Source of the DNA: Parabacteroides distasonis
Lineage (GTDB): Bacteria > Bacteroidota > Bacteroidia > Bacteroidales > Tannerellaceae
Direction: 5' to 3'
Length of the DNA stretch: 40,771 bases
Assembly (NCBI GenBank): GCA_015060925.1
Contig: SUXM01000025.1
Location: forward strand, 1 to 40,771
In this document: piece by piece, positions 33,444 through 40,771 of the stretch
How positions within the stretch are numbered: the stretch's first letter is position 1
Layout of the letters: each line of letters opens with the position of its first letter
Position numbers and translations under genes: made by a program
The notes under the pieces: model-generated
The model's database searches: none
What the model saw: the letters and a program-made list of their open reading frames with translations, nothing else
Told to the model about the DNA's origin: nothing

Positions 33444-34733
33444 TTACATACTAAACAGAATATATTCTTCAAACAACCGATAGATTATTAGAATTAGCAC
33501 CAGTACCAATAAACACCAAAGATAGCTCACCTGTTTAAAATGCACATATAGACAAATAAATATTACTACAACATAGGCAGTCAACATCCATAAAAAATCA
33601 AACCGAAATACCAGAGCCGCTCCCACCACTCGACTAAACATATCCACGATATGAAACAGCTGGTAGGTTAACCACTCAACGAGCATTTTTATTCCAACAT
33701 AAATCCATCCCTCCTCCATTGGTAAAAGCATCCAAACCAATGCCATAGGAATCAATAAAGTTGAAAATAAAGTTAAAGGCAAGTTTGACAATAAAAAGAC
33801 AGTAGAGAATTGCCCAAAATAATACAAACACAAAGCAGCCGTTCCAAGTTGAGCTGATATGGAAACAGTTATCCAGTTCCAAGGTATCCGGAATAAAGGA
33901 TTACGCACACGTATCAATCGCTGTATTCGAGATTGAAAATACAAAATAGAAAACATTGCCAAATATGTTAGCTGGAATCCCACATCAAACAAGTAAAACG
34001 GATTATACACTAACATACAAAAAGCTGAAACAAAAAGGATATTGTATCGTTCAGCCATGCGCTCCAAGACCCTTCCCGTCAAAAAGAAACTGATCATCAA
34101 TGCTGCTCGAATAGCAGGTGCAGCCATACCGGAAATTAAGACAAACAGCCATAAAAAAACAATCGTTAATCCATACTTTAACCACTTACCGAACTCATTC
34201 TGTGGCAAAAAGAATAACAAGAGAGAGAAAAATCGCCCAACTATTGCCACATGAAAACCACTGACAGAAAGTAAATGCGCAACACCTGCCACTGAAAATT
34301 GATTCCGTACTTGCCAATCCATTCCCTCTCGATAACCAAGAGTTAACGTAGCTAAAACCGTTTTTTCCTCTTCAGACAAACTCAATACATCAATTTTTTC
34401 CCGTAAGATAAATTGTAAATATTCTGCAAATAAAATCAACTCTTCATTAATAAAAGAGGAAGATTGATCTGATTCGACATAAAAGGTTCTTAAAACTGAA
34501 ACACAAAACAATAAAAACAAAAAAGCAATTCCCCATACCCAACGTACATCATAAACAAACACATTGTTGTCCGTATGTACACATAACACCTTTGAGAGAA
34601 GAAGAAATACCCATAAAATCAACAACACAAACAATGATTCGTTTATAACAGAAAAGTTCACTTGTAAAAGGATCCCTATTATCCAAATAAATAAAGGACG
34701 AGCAAAAGGGCGTATTTGTAGTTCTTTAATCAT
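33444..34733 (-). CDS. comEC: Short ComEC/Rec2-family membrane protein
   Basis: A 429-aa polytopic protein (about 9-10 hydrophobic helices) of the ComEC competence domain family; the hallmark is VAHLLSVSGFHVAIVGRFF, followed by LISGMAAPAIRAALMI and the membrane core. ComEC forms the inner-membrane channel for single-stranded DNA uptake. Typical proteins are 650-800 aa with an N-terminal OB-fold (DUF4131) and often a C-terminal beta-lactamase-like nuclease. Here the N-terminal membrane segment runs almost directly into the core (only ~45 residues between, LRTFYVESDQ to TLGYREGMD), so the OB-fold is missing, and there is no nuclease domain. The start is ATG 34733, because the longer frame to 34778 begins in the rpe terminator. 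The frame is intact. Confidence 0.88.
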   Translation of the reverse strand: MIKELQIRPFARPLFIWIIGILLQVNFSVINESLFVLLILWVFLLLSKVLCVHTDNNVFVYDVRWVWGIAFLFLLFCVSVLRTFYVESDQSSSFINEELILFAEYLQFILREKIDVLSLSEEEKTVLATLTLGYREGMDWQVRNQFSVAGVAHLLSVSGFHVAIVGRFFSLLLFFLPQNEFGKWLKYGLTIVFLWLFVLISGMAAPAIRAALMISFFLTGRVLERMAERYNILFVSAFCMLVYNPFYLFDVGFQLTYLAMFSILYFQSRIQRLIRVRNPLFRIPWNWITVSISAQLGTAALCLYYFGQFSTVFLLSNLPLTLFSTLLIPMALVWMLLPMEEGWIYVGIKMLVEWLTYQLFHIVDMFSRVVGAALVFRFDFLWMLTAYVVVIFICLYVHFKQVSYLWCLLVLVLILIIYRLFEEYILFSM

Positions 34734-34753
34734 AAAAAAGGTTTTAGTTTGAT

Positions 34754-34786
34754 AAAAAAGAGCTAATGCCAATAGCACCAGCTCTT
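34754..34786 (-). terminator. Terminator of rpe
   Basis: A 12-bp stem with two G-U wobbles on the minus strand (34775-34786 with 34758-34769), 5-nt loop, and Us at 34754-34757 continuing the A-rich arm. It lies between rpe and comEC. Confidence 0.7.
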
Positions 34787-34799
34787 TCTTATCTTTATT

Positions 34800-35450
34800 T
34801 TATAATGCTTTCAATTCTTTTATCGTCTTCAATGGATCTGGAGCATTAAATACGAAACTACCAGCAACCAATACATCTGCCCCTACATCAAGCAATTGTT
34901 TTGCGGTTTGCATATTAACACCTCCATCCACTTCTATCAGCGTCTTTAACCCTTTGGAAAGAATCATCTCTTTTAAACGGGCTGTTTTCTCTACAGAATG
35001 TTCTATAAATTTCTGTCCACCATATCCCGGATTGACAGACATTAACAATACCATATCCAAATCTTGCAAGATATCCTCCAATAATCCAACGGGAGTATGA
35101 GGATTTAAGGTTACAGCAGCCTTCATTCCTGTCTCCTTAATAGCAGCAACCGTTCGATGCAAGTGTGTACATGCTTCATAATGAACGTTCATCATGTAAG
35201 CGCCGGTTGCAGCAACTTCTGGAATAAACTTTTGAGGATCCACAATCATCAAATGGACATCCATCGGTTTCTTACAAACTAACTTTAAAGCATCTAAGAT
35301 TGGGAATCCGAATGAGATATTAGGAACAAAAACTCCATCCATAATATCCAAGTGCAACCAATCTGCTTCACTTTGGTTAATCATCTCTATATCTCGCTGC
35401 AAATGCAAAAAGTCCGCAGCTAATAAAGAAGGGGCTATTTTATGATTCAT
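34800..35450 (-). CDS. rpe: Ribulose-phosphate 3-epimerase
   Basis: A 216-aa TIM-barrel enzyme interconverting ribulose 5-phosphate and xylulose 5-phosphate in the pentose phosphate pathway. Metal ligands and catalytic residues are visible in APSLLAADF, DWLHLDIMDGVFVPN (Asp), DVHLMI (His), VNPGYGGQKF and EVDGGVN. The length is normal. It starts 23 bp after a 58-aa gene and ends in its own terminator. Confidence 0.97.
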   Translation of the reverse strand: MNHKIAPSLLAADFLHLQRDIEMINQSEADWLHLDIMDGVFVPNISFGFPILDALKLVCKKPMDVHLMIVDPQKFIPEVAATGAYMMNVHYEACTHLHRTVAAIKETGMKAAVTLNPHTPVGLLEDILQDLDMVLLMSVNPGYGGQKFIEHSVEKTARLKEMILSKGLKTLIEVDGGVNMQTAKQLLDVGADVLVAGSFVFNAPDPLKTIKELKAL

Positions 35451-35473
35451 AATAAACTCTCCTTATCCATCAT

Positions 35474-35650
35474 TTAGTTCATTACAAATCCACCTAAATC
35501 TGTACGCAAAGCAGATTCCACATGATATGCCCTTGCAAATTGAGTTAAGAAATCCAAGGTCTTACGACTGGGCATACATTTCTTACCTACATGGATACCG
35601 TTTGTTCTATTGTCTGTTTTATTTATACTAAGAGTAGAAATTTTCTTCAT
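35474..35650 (-). CDS. Small conserved-looking 58-aa protein of unknown function
   Basis: An ORF from ATG 35650 to TAA (35474-35476), shorter than most gene callers' cut-offs. The peptide begins MKKISTLSINKTDNRTNG, has a basic middle (HVGKKCMPSRKTLDFL) and ends AYHVESALRTDLGGFVMN. No signal peptide or membrane segment. It ends 23 bp before rpe in the same direction and probably shares its transcript. I believe similar short proteins exist beside sigma factor genes in other Bacteroidales, but cannot check. A 13-bp hairpin ends exactly at its start codon (35651-35691). The function is unknown. Confidence 0.72.
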   Translation of the reverse strand: MKKISTLSINKTDNRTNGIHVGKKCMPSRKTLDFLTQFARAYHVESALRTDLGGFVMN

Positions 35651-35691
35651 AGGCTATTCGTTTATTGTTTCATTATCAAAACGAATAGCCT
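35651..35691 (-). promoter_or_regulatory. Hairpin abutting the start codon of the 58-aa gene
   Basis: A perfect 13-bp inverted repeat, AGGCTATTCGTTT (35651-35663) and AAACGAATAGCCT (35679-35691), with a 15-nt loop. In the minus-strand message the 3' arm ends directly before AUG 35650, so it covers the ribosome landing site. No U-run follows, so it is not a simple terminator of the sigma factor gene 29 bp upstream. Confidence 0.65.
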
Positions 35692-35719
35692 CTCTACTTA
35701 TTGTATAAACATATAAAAA

Positions 35720-36313
35720 TTAAACGATAGATAATTCAATCTGATTTTCCTCAGCCATGCGACGCATATTTAAGATTGCATAACGCATACGTCCCAATGC
35801 CGTATTGATACTAACACCGGTAATATCTGCAATTTCCTTAAAACTCAAATCTTGATAATAGCGCATCTCCAACACTTCACGCTGGTTCTCCGGAAGATGT
35901 TTTACTAATTTTTTTACATCTAATAAAACTTGATGGCGAACCAAATTATCTTCAATCGTTCCATCACAAAGTTTTATATTGTTAAAAAGATCAACTTCCA
36001 CTTCATCATTAGAGATCGTGTTTTCACTTCTTTCTTGACGATAGTTATCAATAATCAAATTATGGGCGATACGTGTAATCCATGCCTTAAACTTTCCGTT
36101 TTCTACATAACGTCCCTGTTTAATAGTCATGATTACCTTGACAAAAGTTTCTTGAAAAATATCTTCTGCCAAATCCTTATTATGTACAATAAAAAATATG
36201 TAAGAATATATACTGCTTTTATATCGGTTCAATAATACATCGAAAGCAGTATTATCACCCTTTGCATATAGAGCGACCAACTCTTCATCGGTTCTCAATT
36301 TCAAAGTATCCAT
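35720..36313 (-). CDS. ECF-type RNA polymerase sigma factor
   Basis: A 197-aa sigma-70 family protein of the ECF type. Region 2 (about 25-92: YIFFIVHNKDLAEDIFQETFVKV, GKFKAWITRIAHNLIIDNYR) recognises the -10 DNA and core enzyme; region 4 (about 135-185: LPENQREVLEMRYYQDLSFKEI, GVSINTALGRMRYAI) has a helix-turn-helix. There is no FecI-like SusC/FecR neighbourhood and no anti-sigma gene next to it, so the signal is unknown. Bacteroidota have an aerotolerance sigma factor (EcfO) of similar size, but I cannot assign this one. Confidence 0.92.
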   Translation of the reverse strand: MDTLKLRTDEELVALYAKGDNTAFDVLLNRYKSSIYSYIFFIVHNKDLAEDIFQETFVKVIMTIKQGRYVENGKFKAWITRIAHNLIIDNYRQERSENTISNDEVEVDLFNNIKLCDGTIEDNLVRHQVLLDVKKLVKHLPENQREVLEMRYYQDLSFKEIADITGVSINTALGRMRYAILNMRRMAEENQIELSIV

Positions 36314-36457
36314 TACCTCTATGTTTTTAAAGTTTCTTGAGTAATGTTTATGCTATAGGCGATACAATTTTGAAGTATTTGATATTAATTTATATATTCA
36401 CGAAAACAAAAGAACAAAAAGTTTTTTATTTAAGCAAACATTTCTTTATTTTTTCAC

Positions 36458-36499
36458 AAAAAAACTCCCTGTCCATACCTAAAATGATACAAACAGGGA
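36458..36499 (-). terminator. Terminator of the FadL-family gene
   Basis: Stem TCCCTGT/ACAGGGA (36466-36472, 36493-36499) with a 20-nt loop, then G and seven Us (36458-36464) on the minus strand. It lies 23 bp after the stop codon. Confidence 0.75.
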
Positions 36500-36521
36500 T
36501 ATTTTAGATTATATAAAAGCT

Positions 36522-38210
36522 TTAAAATTTATAACCTAACGTAAGTGCAACTTTTGTCGTATTAGTCTTTAAAGTTGAGGGGACAGACTCCACTAACACC
36601 TCTCCATTGTTTATTAAATGGGGGAATGGATACACCTCTTCTTCCTGCATCCGGTGAACACAAGCCATATCGACATAAAAATTAGGTGTAAAACGATAAC
36701 CTAACCCTACTGTATAATAGTTCACATGATGGTCAATTGAATATGCAGTACGGGTTCCTGCCGGATAAACCTCTGTTATATCATTGTTCTCACTATATTT
36801 CATGTGATCTTGTACCGGGCTATTTTGCCATGCGCCACCCACACGAACAGCAAACTGAGGTGTCACCTTATATTCAGCCCCAATCTTTAACAAACCACCG
36901 GTACGAAAATCTTCTTTAATCATACTGTTGTCAATATCTTGATTATACCCTTGCCAATCCTGCAAACGCATAGATTTATAATTAGTCAACTCATAATCTA
37001 CACTAACAAGGGCACTTTGACCTATAATCGCAGCAGCACTGAAAATCCATTTATCCGGAGTACGTAGTTTATAATCAGTATAAAAATCTGTAGGTGTCGT
37101 TGCTTCCCTATCCATATCCGGATTAGAAGGATCTATTGGATTTTGCTTATCCGTATAATAGTCAAAGATGAAAGCCCCGGCTTCTGCTGAATAGTAATTA
37201 GTCATTTTATACCACGTCGAAGAGTTATAAGCAATCCCCAAACGCAAGAAATCTGCCGGACGAGCAATTACACCCAAATTAAATGAATAACCTGTACCAT
37301 CTACCGAATTATAATTATCCCAATACAGATGATCACTAAATCCTATAGCCTCTGCTTCACTATTAAAATAACCAAAGTTCTCATCATAGATAGCACTTGC
37401 ACTATAATTTATATCTGTAATAGCCAATGTTGCTCCCACAAACACTGTATTAGAAATATTGGCTGCCAACGAAATATCATACTGGTCTATGGCTCCCTTT
37501 TCAAAAACAGACAAATCGGCCGTTTGAACCTCCAATGGTTGCCAATTATGTTGGTCATCCCAATAACCAAAAGGTGAATAAAACGAACCTGCTTGACTTT
37601 GATTATCTGTATCAATCAGTCCTGCATTATAAGCCAAAGTCGGCAACCAATCTTGACTTGCATAAGGATTATAAGAATTCGTAGACCACAAATCACGTCC
37701 GGTCAATCCAATCCCCGAAGAAGGATCTACACTTAAATTTGTATATCCTGCCAAATAGTCTGAAATCGAATTTCCTCCGGCACCTCTACCCATACGGTAC
37801 TGACGATTGTAATTCTTTACCCGGTTATAGGCAAAACCAACATTCCATCCCACCAAACCTTCATCATTACCTGTTGGGAAATAACCTACATAAGCAATAT
37901 TGTCAAAATTAAATTTAGTCTTATCATCATCCATTTCAGTACCACCCCAATTAGAATTAGTCTTAATCGAAGATAAACTTAAGCTTGTTACGACTTCTGA
38001 ACTGCGATAAATAGCCAATCCTGCAGGGTTTGTCGTCATAGAAGAGATGTCACCTCCTAATGCGCCAAAAGCACCTCCCATGGAAAGATAACGCGCTGTT
38101 CCATTCAAATCATATTGCGAAAATCGATAGGCATCCATTTCTCCTTGAGCAAAGAGTGTTCCTCCTCCTAAAATCCAAGCAGACACCAATAACCCCAAAA
38201 CTTTTTTCAT
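36522..38210 (-). CDS. FadL/OmpP1/TodX-family outer membrane transport protein
   Basis: A 562-aa predicted beta-barrel. A signal peptide (KKVLGLLVSAWILGGGTLFAQG) is followed by the N-terminal hatch region ARYLSMGGAFGALGGDISSM and the FadL-family NPAGLAIYR motif. The rest has alternating aromatic strands and ends in a C-terminal Phe (TLGYKF), the usual outer-membrane assembly signal. The family carries fatty acids or other hydrophobic compounds; in Bacteroidota it is often labelled 'hemin receptor', which is not supported here. The frame continues to an ATG at 38246, but the signal peptide starts at 38210. It follows the W/Y/G-rich gene by 77 bp with a hairpin between, so it may share that transcript. 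Confidence 0.88.
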   Translation of the reverse strand: MKKVLGLLVSAWILGGGTLFAQGEMDAYRFSQYDLNGTARYLSMGGAFGALGGDISSMTTNPAGLAIYRSSEVVTSLSLSSIKTNSNWGGTEMDDDKTKFNFDNIAYVGYFPTGNDEGLVGWNVGFAYNRVKNYNRQYRMGRGAGGNSISDYLAGYTNLSVDPSSGIGLTGRDLWSTNSYNPYASQDWLPTLAYNAGLIDTDNQSQAGSFYSPFGYWDDQHNWQPLEVQTADLSVFEKGAIDQYDISLAANISNTVFVGATLAITDINYSASAIYDENFGYFNSEAEAIGFSDHLYWDNYNSVDGTGYSFNLGVIARPADFLRLGIAYNSSTWYKMTNYYSAEAGAFIFDYYTDKQNPIDPSNPDMDREATTPTDFYTDYKLRTPDKWIFSAAAIIGQSALVSVDYELTNYKSMRLQDWQGYNQDIDNSMIKEDFRTGGLLKIGAEYKVTPQFAVRVGGAWQNSPVQDHMKYSENNDITEVYPAGTRTAYSIDHHVNYYTVGLGYRFTPNFYVDMACVHRMQEEEVYPFPHLINNGEVLVESVPSTLKTNTTKVALTLGYKF

Positions 38211-38238
38211 ATTTTTCAATTCTATATTAAAACAGGAC

Positions 38239-38261
38239 AAGGACACGCACTTCGTGTCCTT
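38239..38261 (-). promoter_or_regulatory. Intercistronic hairpin
   Basis: A perfect 9-bp stem AAGGACACG/CGTGTCCTT (38239-38247, 38253-38261) with a 5-nt loop, 26 bp after the stop of the upstream gene and 29 bp before the FadL-family start. A U-run is lacking, so it may be an mRNA processing or stability element, or a poor terminator. Confidence 0.5.
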
Positions 38262-38287
38262 ATAAACAATATCTCACTCCAAAATTC

Positions 38288-39592
38288 TTATCGGCTGCGA
38301 CCACCACCACTTGAACGGCTGCCACCACCTCCTCCAAAACTACCACCGGAAGAACGTGAACTTCCCCCAAAAGAAGAAGAGCCAATAGAACTTCGGTTAC
38401 TACTACTTCTCGACGGACTATACAAAGAGTTACTTCTCTGAGATGCACCTCCATTATTATAAGAACGAGATGAATTATTACCTCTTATTATCGGTGTTGA
38501 GCTTGACGAACGGGTTGTCACACCACTCGTATTCTCACGTGACATTCGAGTACGGCCACTTGTAGAGATTGATGAGGTAGTTGATCTTGAAGATCTTGTG
38601 GATGTTCCTATACTTGAACGAGAACTTGTTCCAGTCGTTGTTCTACCACTTACGCCACTAGATGTGCGTCCCGTTTTCTGGTTATCGCTTTTCAATGATG
38701 TTGTATTCCCACGTCCCACAGAAGTGCGAGTTCCTGCTATAGTTCGTGTTCCCACTGAAGAAGAGCGTATACCACCGACACTTCCCGAAGAACGGCGTCC
38801 GACAGATGTTCTTGACCCAACATAATTCGGTCGATAAGGAGATACATGGTGATGGTAGTGATGATAAAAACTCGGTCCCCAATAGCCAGTCCAATAGGAA
38901 GGTCCCCAATAACCAGCATAGAATCCACTCCAACCCCAATTGAATCCCCAATAAGGACCGCCATAATATCCCCAATAGCGAGCAGGACTATAATACCACG
39001 GATCATACCAACCTCCGTACCATCCACCATACCACCCTCTTGTGTACCAAGGGTCATACCAACCGCCATAGCCCATATTGATATTTACATTGACATTGGT
39101 ATAGTTATCCGAATAGTTTGTATCATATCCATAAGCATAATAACCATCACTCAAATAAAGATCGACCTGATCAGCCCCAGCTATTGTAATCTTACTGGGA
39201 GAATGATAACGCACAATACGTTCAGTATATTCCGTATCTGAACGTCGTTCCGGCATTTGAGCCTCAGCAACCTCCGATTCTTTTTCTTCCCAATAGGGTT
39301 CTTCAACCTCTACTGAAGAATAACGACGATTATACTCATCTACATCACGTTCTTGACTCAAAGTTGTAGCCGATTCATTTTTACTATTTATTGTATAAGT
39401 TGTAGCTGAAGCAACAATGGTTGTGTCCACACCCTTCTTTGCTTGTACCACTTTCCCTTCAGTTTGCTTTTTTTTATTTTTTTTACCGGAAGAGAAATAC
39501 ACATCATCAATAAACACCTCTTGTGCAACCCCACCAAAGATGGAGAAAAGCATCATCATCAAAAAGGTTAATTTCATGGATTTCATATTCAT
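38288..39592 (-). CDS. Secreted low-complexity protein: Trp/Tyr/Gly-rich domain and Ser/Arg/Gly tail
   Basis: A 434-aa protein with an N-terminal signal peptide (MKLTFLMMMLFSIFGGVAQ) and three zones. Residues ~20-150 are polar with VDDTTIV-like and acidic stretches. About 170-255 are exceptionally aromatic, dominated by W, Y and G with repeats such as GGWYDPWY and GYWGPS, followed by HHYHHH. About 260-434 consist of Ser, Arg, Thr and Gly repeats ending in GGGSRSSGGGRSR. Similar Bacteroidota proteins are sometimes mislabelled 'vitellogenin II precursor' because of composition. The function is unknown; the composition resembles structural or adhesive proteins. The start has a strong GAGGAG just upstream of ATG 39592, rare in this phylum, suggesting high translation. 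Confidence 0.85.
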   Translation of the reverse strand: MNMKSMKLTFLMMMLFSIFGGVAQEVFIDDVYFSSGKKNKKKQTEGKVVQAKKGVDTTIVASATTYTINSKNESATTLSQERDVDEYNRRYSSVEVEEPYWEEKESEVAEAQMPERRSDTEYTERIVRYHSPSKITIAGADQVDLYLSDGYYAYGYDTNYSDNYTNVNVNINMGYGGWYDPWYTRGWYGGWYGGWYDPWYYSPARYWGYYGGPYWGFNWGWSGFYAGYWGPSYWTGYWGPSFYHHYHHHVSPYRPNYVGSRTSVGRRSSGSVGGIRSSSVGTRTIAGTRTSVGRGNTTSLKSDNQKTGRTSSGVSGRTTTGTSSRSSIGTSTRSSRSTTSSISTSGRTRMSRENTSGVTTRSSSSTPIIRGNNSSRSYNNGGASQRSNSLYSPSRSSSNRSSIGSSSFGGSSRSSGGSFGGGGGSRSSGGGRSR

Positions 39593-39696
39593 ATCTCCTC
39601 TACATTATAATATTGTACATCTATAAGACTAAAAAAAGACAGGTTAGTTTAACCATCCACATTCTTTAAAAGAATAAACTCTTTCCATTTTATGGA

Positions 39697-39704
39697 CAAA
39701 TATA
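39697..39704 (-). promoter_or_regulatory. -7 box upstream of the W/Y/G-rich gene
   Basis: TATATTTG on the minus strand; CTTG at 39724-39727 is a one-mismatch -33 element 19 bp away. The leader would be about 98 nt. The remainder of the 250-bp gap to the lipocalin gene shows nothing else. Confidence 0.5.
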
Positions 39705-39843
39705 GTTGTTTCCTTATAGCTAACAAGAAAATACATATACTTTAACCATCTTATAAACTTATTTTTCTTTCAGCCTTATCATAGAAATATAGAGAAGGCG
39801 TAGTAAATAAATAAACTACAGTTTTTAGTTTTTATGAGAAAGC

Positions 39844-40383
39844 TTATTGTTCGATAAAAACCAAGCGAGACAAATCATATCCTCTCTGTTCGATATTTCG
39901 TAAAAGTTTTTTTAATAAAGAAAACTCCATCTGCCGTGTACGACTTAATATCCATAAGTATTTATCAGAACTGCTACCAATCACAGCATATTGATACTTG
40001 TCTCCCAATTCCAAGATGTAATAATCAGCATAAAACCAAAGAAAAAAAGAGACTTTCAAACGACCTGGAAAACGAACAGGATCTGGTTGTTTTGCTTTTC
40101 CTATGATTTCTTTAGTCCTGCCATTCTTTATTCCTCGATTGACGACCCTGATTTTGCCATCATCCAATAAAATATAATCTGCAGTGACATGCGTCATACC
40201 CTTTTCAAAACGATGATCATAACGAGCTATTTCATACCATCTTCCCATAAATCGAGCAACATCAAAGGTTCTTACAGTAGAAGTATTAACCTCTTCATCT
40301 CGTTTATCTTGGGCTTGACAAGAATAATAGAAAATTCCTCCAATGAGCGAACACAAACAAAGTTTACGACAAAAACTATCCAT
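39844..40383 (-). CDS. Lipocalin family protein (Blc-like), exported
   Basis: A 179-aa protein with a hydrophobic N-terminal signal (KLCLCSLIGGIFYYSCQAQ); the SCQ context could be a lipoprotein cleavage site. The lipocalin signature GRWYEIARYDHRFEKGM is at about 46-62, followed by VTADYILLDDGKIRVVNRG, the strand-rich middle (RLKVSFFLWFYADYYILEL) and YLWILSRTR. E. coli Blc is an outer-membrane lipoprotein binding lysophospholipids and linked to envelope stress; the ligand here is unknown. Length fits a single barrel. It lies downstream of the Rpn-family gene in the same direction, with a hairpin (40459-40492) and a -7-like TATCTTTG (40494-40501) between. Confidence 0.92.
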   Translation of the reverse strand: MDSFCRKLCLCSLIGGIFYYSCQAQDKRDEEVNTSTVRTFDVARFMGRWYEIARYDHRFEKGMTHVTADYILLDDGKIRVVNRGIKNGRTKEIIGKAKQPDPVRFPGRLKVSFFLWFYADYYILELGDKYQYAVIGSSSDKYLWILSRTRQMEFSLLKKLLRNIEQRGYDLSRLVFIEQ

Positions 40384-40458
40384 AACTAAAACCTATTAAA
40401 CTTCTATAATAGAAACAAGATAGCTAAAGATAAGTTCAATAAAGAATGTTTTGCAAAT

Positions 40459-40492
40459 CAAGCCAACCGAAATCTGTATTTCGGCTGACTTG
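40459..40492 (-). promoter_or_regulatory. Long hairpin between the Rpn-family and lipocalin genes
   Basis: Arms 40478-40492 and 40459-40473 pair over 15 bp with a 4-nt loop. The two non-Watson-Crick positions are G-U wobbles only on the minus strand, which marks the minus-strand transcript as the functional one. It is 19 bp after the Rpn-family stop codon and could be its terminator, though the following U-run is weak (AUUUG). Confidence 0.55.
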
Positions 40493-40511
40493 TCAAAGAT
40501 AATGATTTGTT

Positions 40512-40771
40512 TTATTTCTGTAATAATTTTGCGACCTCTTCTTCAGACAGTTTAGTTATCTGAGCCATCGTAGCCATATCCATTCCCATGGCCTGCATAT
40601 TACGAAGCATTTGACGGGTAGCTTCTGATTTTCCCTCCTCTTTTCCTATGGATTTCCCTTTTGTTAAACCGATAGCTTCACCCTCGGCAAGTCCTTCAGA
40701 TCGCCCCTCGGCTCTTCCCTCAGTTCTGCCTTTCTCAAGACCTTTAGCCAAGCCAATGGCTTCACCCTCCT
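40512..40771 (-). CDS. C-terminal end of an Rpn-family recombination-promoting nuclease/putative transposase (N-terminal part outside the window)
   Basis: The frame is open from the right edge to the stop at 40512-40514; the ATG-like start often assigned at 40751 is a TTG, so I treat the gene as cut by the window edge. The visible 86 residues contain a Glu-Gly-repeat array (EGEAIGLAKG, GRTEGRAEGRSEGLAEG, then EGEAIGLTKG again 28 residues on), followed by a helical end (MLRNMQAMGMDMATMAQITKLSEEEVAKLLQ). This tail is characteristic of the Rpn/PDDEXK_2 family (YhgA-like), in which the catalytic domain lies N-terminal and is not visible here. Confidence 0.7.
   Translation of the reverse strand, partial: EGEAIGLAKGLEKGRTEGRAEGRSEGLAEGEAIGLTKGKSIGKEEGKSEATRQMLRNMQAMGMDMATMAQITKLSEEEVAKLLQK

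Noticed and set aside
38260..39241. Several overlapping frames on both strands opposite or within the W/Y/G-rich gene
   Set aside because: Low-complexity sequence produces long open frames by chance; only the 38288-39592 frame has a signal peptide and a ribosome-binding site.
1..40771. tRNA, rRNA, CRISPR array, insertion sequence or prophage
   Set aside because: None could be recognised in any intergenic gap; no transposase, integrase or direct-repeat array was seen apart from the Rpn-family end at the right edge.

Overview
The window is a stretch of chromosome from an anaerobic gut member of the Bacteroidota, most likely Parabacteroides or a close relative in the Bacteroidales. This is inferred from gene content: GH109 and GH92 glycosidases, a Rho with a very long disordered insert, a DUF4827 lipoprotein beside glmM, and a 6S-like RNA beside rplT. 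Many genes are also preceded by the Bacteroidota promoter form (TTTG, about 20 bp, TAnnTTTG). No insertion sequence, prophage, CRISPR array, tRNA or rRNA gene was seen. The content is mostly housekeeping, and both window edges cut genes.

Left part (1-9.7 kb): the 5' portion of a membrane-anchored AraC-type regulator; a Tat-exported GH109-like oxidoreductase/glycosidase; recQ; oxyR; then an aromatic amino acid operon. That operon (pheA, aminotransferase, DAHP synthase-chorismate mutase fusion, tyrA) is preceded by a 24-residue leader peptide containing eight consecutive Phe/Tyr codons, an antiterminator segment and an intrinsic terminator. This reads as a translation-coupled attenuator responding to both Phe and Tyr. 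A 17-bp bidirectional terminator separates tyrA from rho.

Middle part (9.7-27.8 kb), mostly minus strand: rho; a nif3-like gene, a zinc-ribbon coiled-coil gene and tilS; aspS; a YtxH-like small protein; a GH92 mannosidase. Next come a 6S-like RNA with its own promoter and terminator and the classical thrS-infC-rpmI-rplT cluster. A secreted C10 cysteine protease follows, then, on the plus strand, topB (with a cluster of short palindromes upstream), a NUDIX hydrolase and a possible 26-aa ORF.

Right part (27.8-40.8 kb), all minus strand: a periplasmic HzsA-related protein with two CxxCH haem motifs; glmM with the DUF4827 lipoprotein; nrnA and a short ComEC. Then come rpe preceded by an unannotated 58-aa gene with a hairpin abutting its start codon, an ECF sigma factor, a FadL-family outer membrane protein, and a low-complexity Trp/Tyr/Gly- then Ser/Arg-rich secreted protein. 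A lipocalin and the C-terminal end of an Rpn-family protein complete the window.

The best regulatory candidates are the Phe/Tyr attenuator (5573-5769), the 6S-like RNA (about 19674-19904), the palindromic repeats shared between 1069-1126 and 24958-25067, and the hairpin-plus-58-aa gene at 35474-35691.
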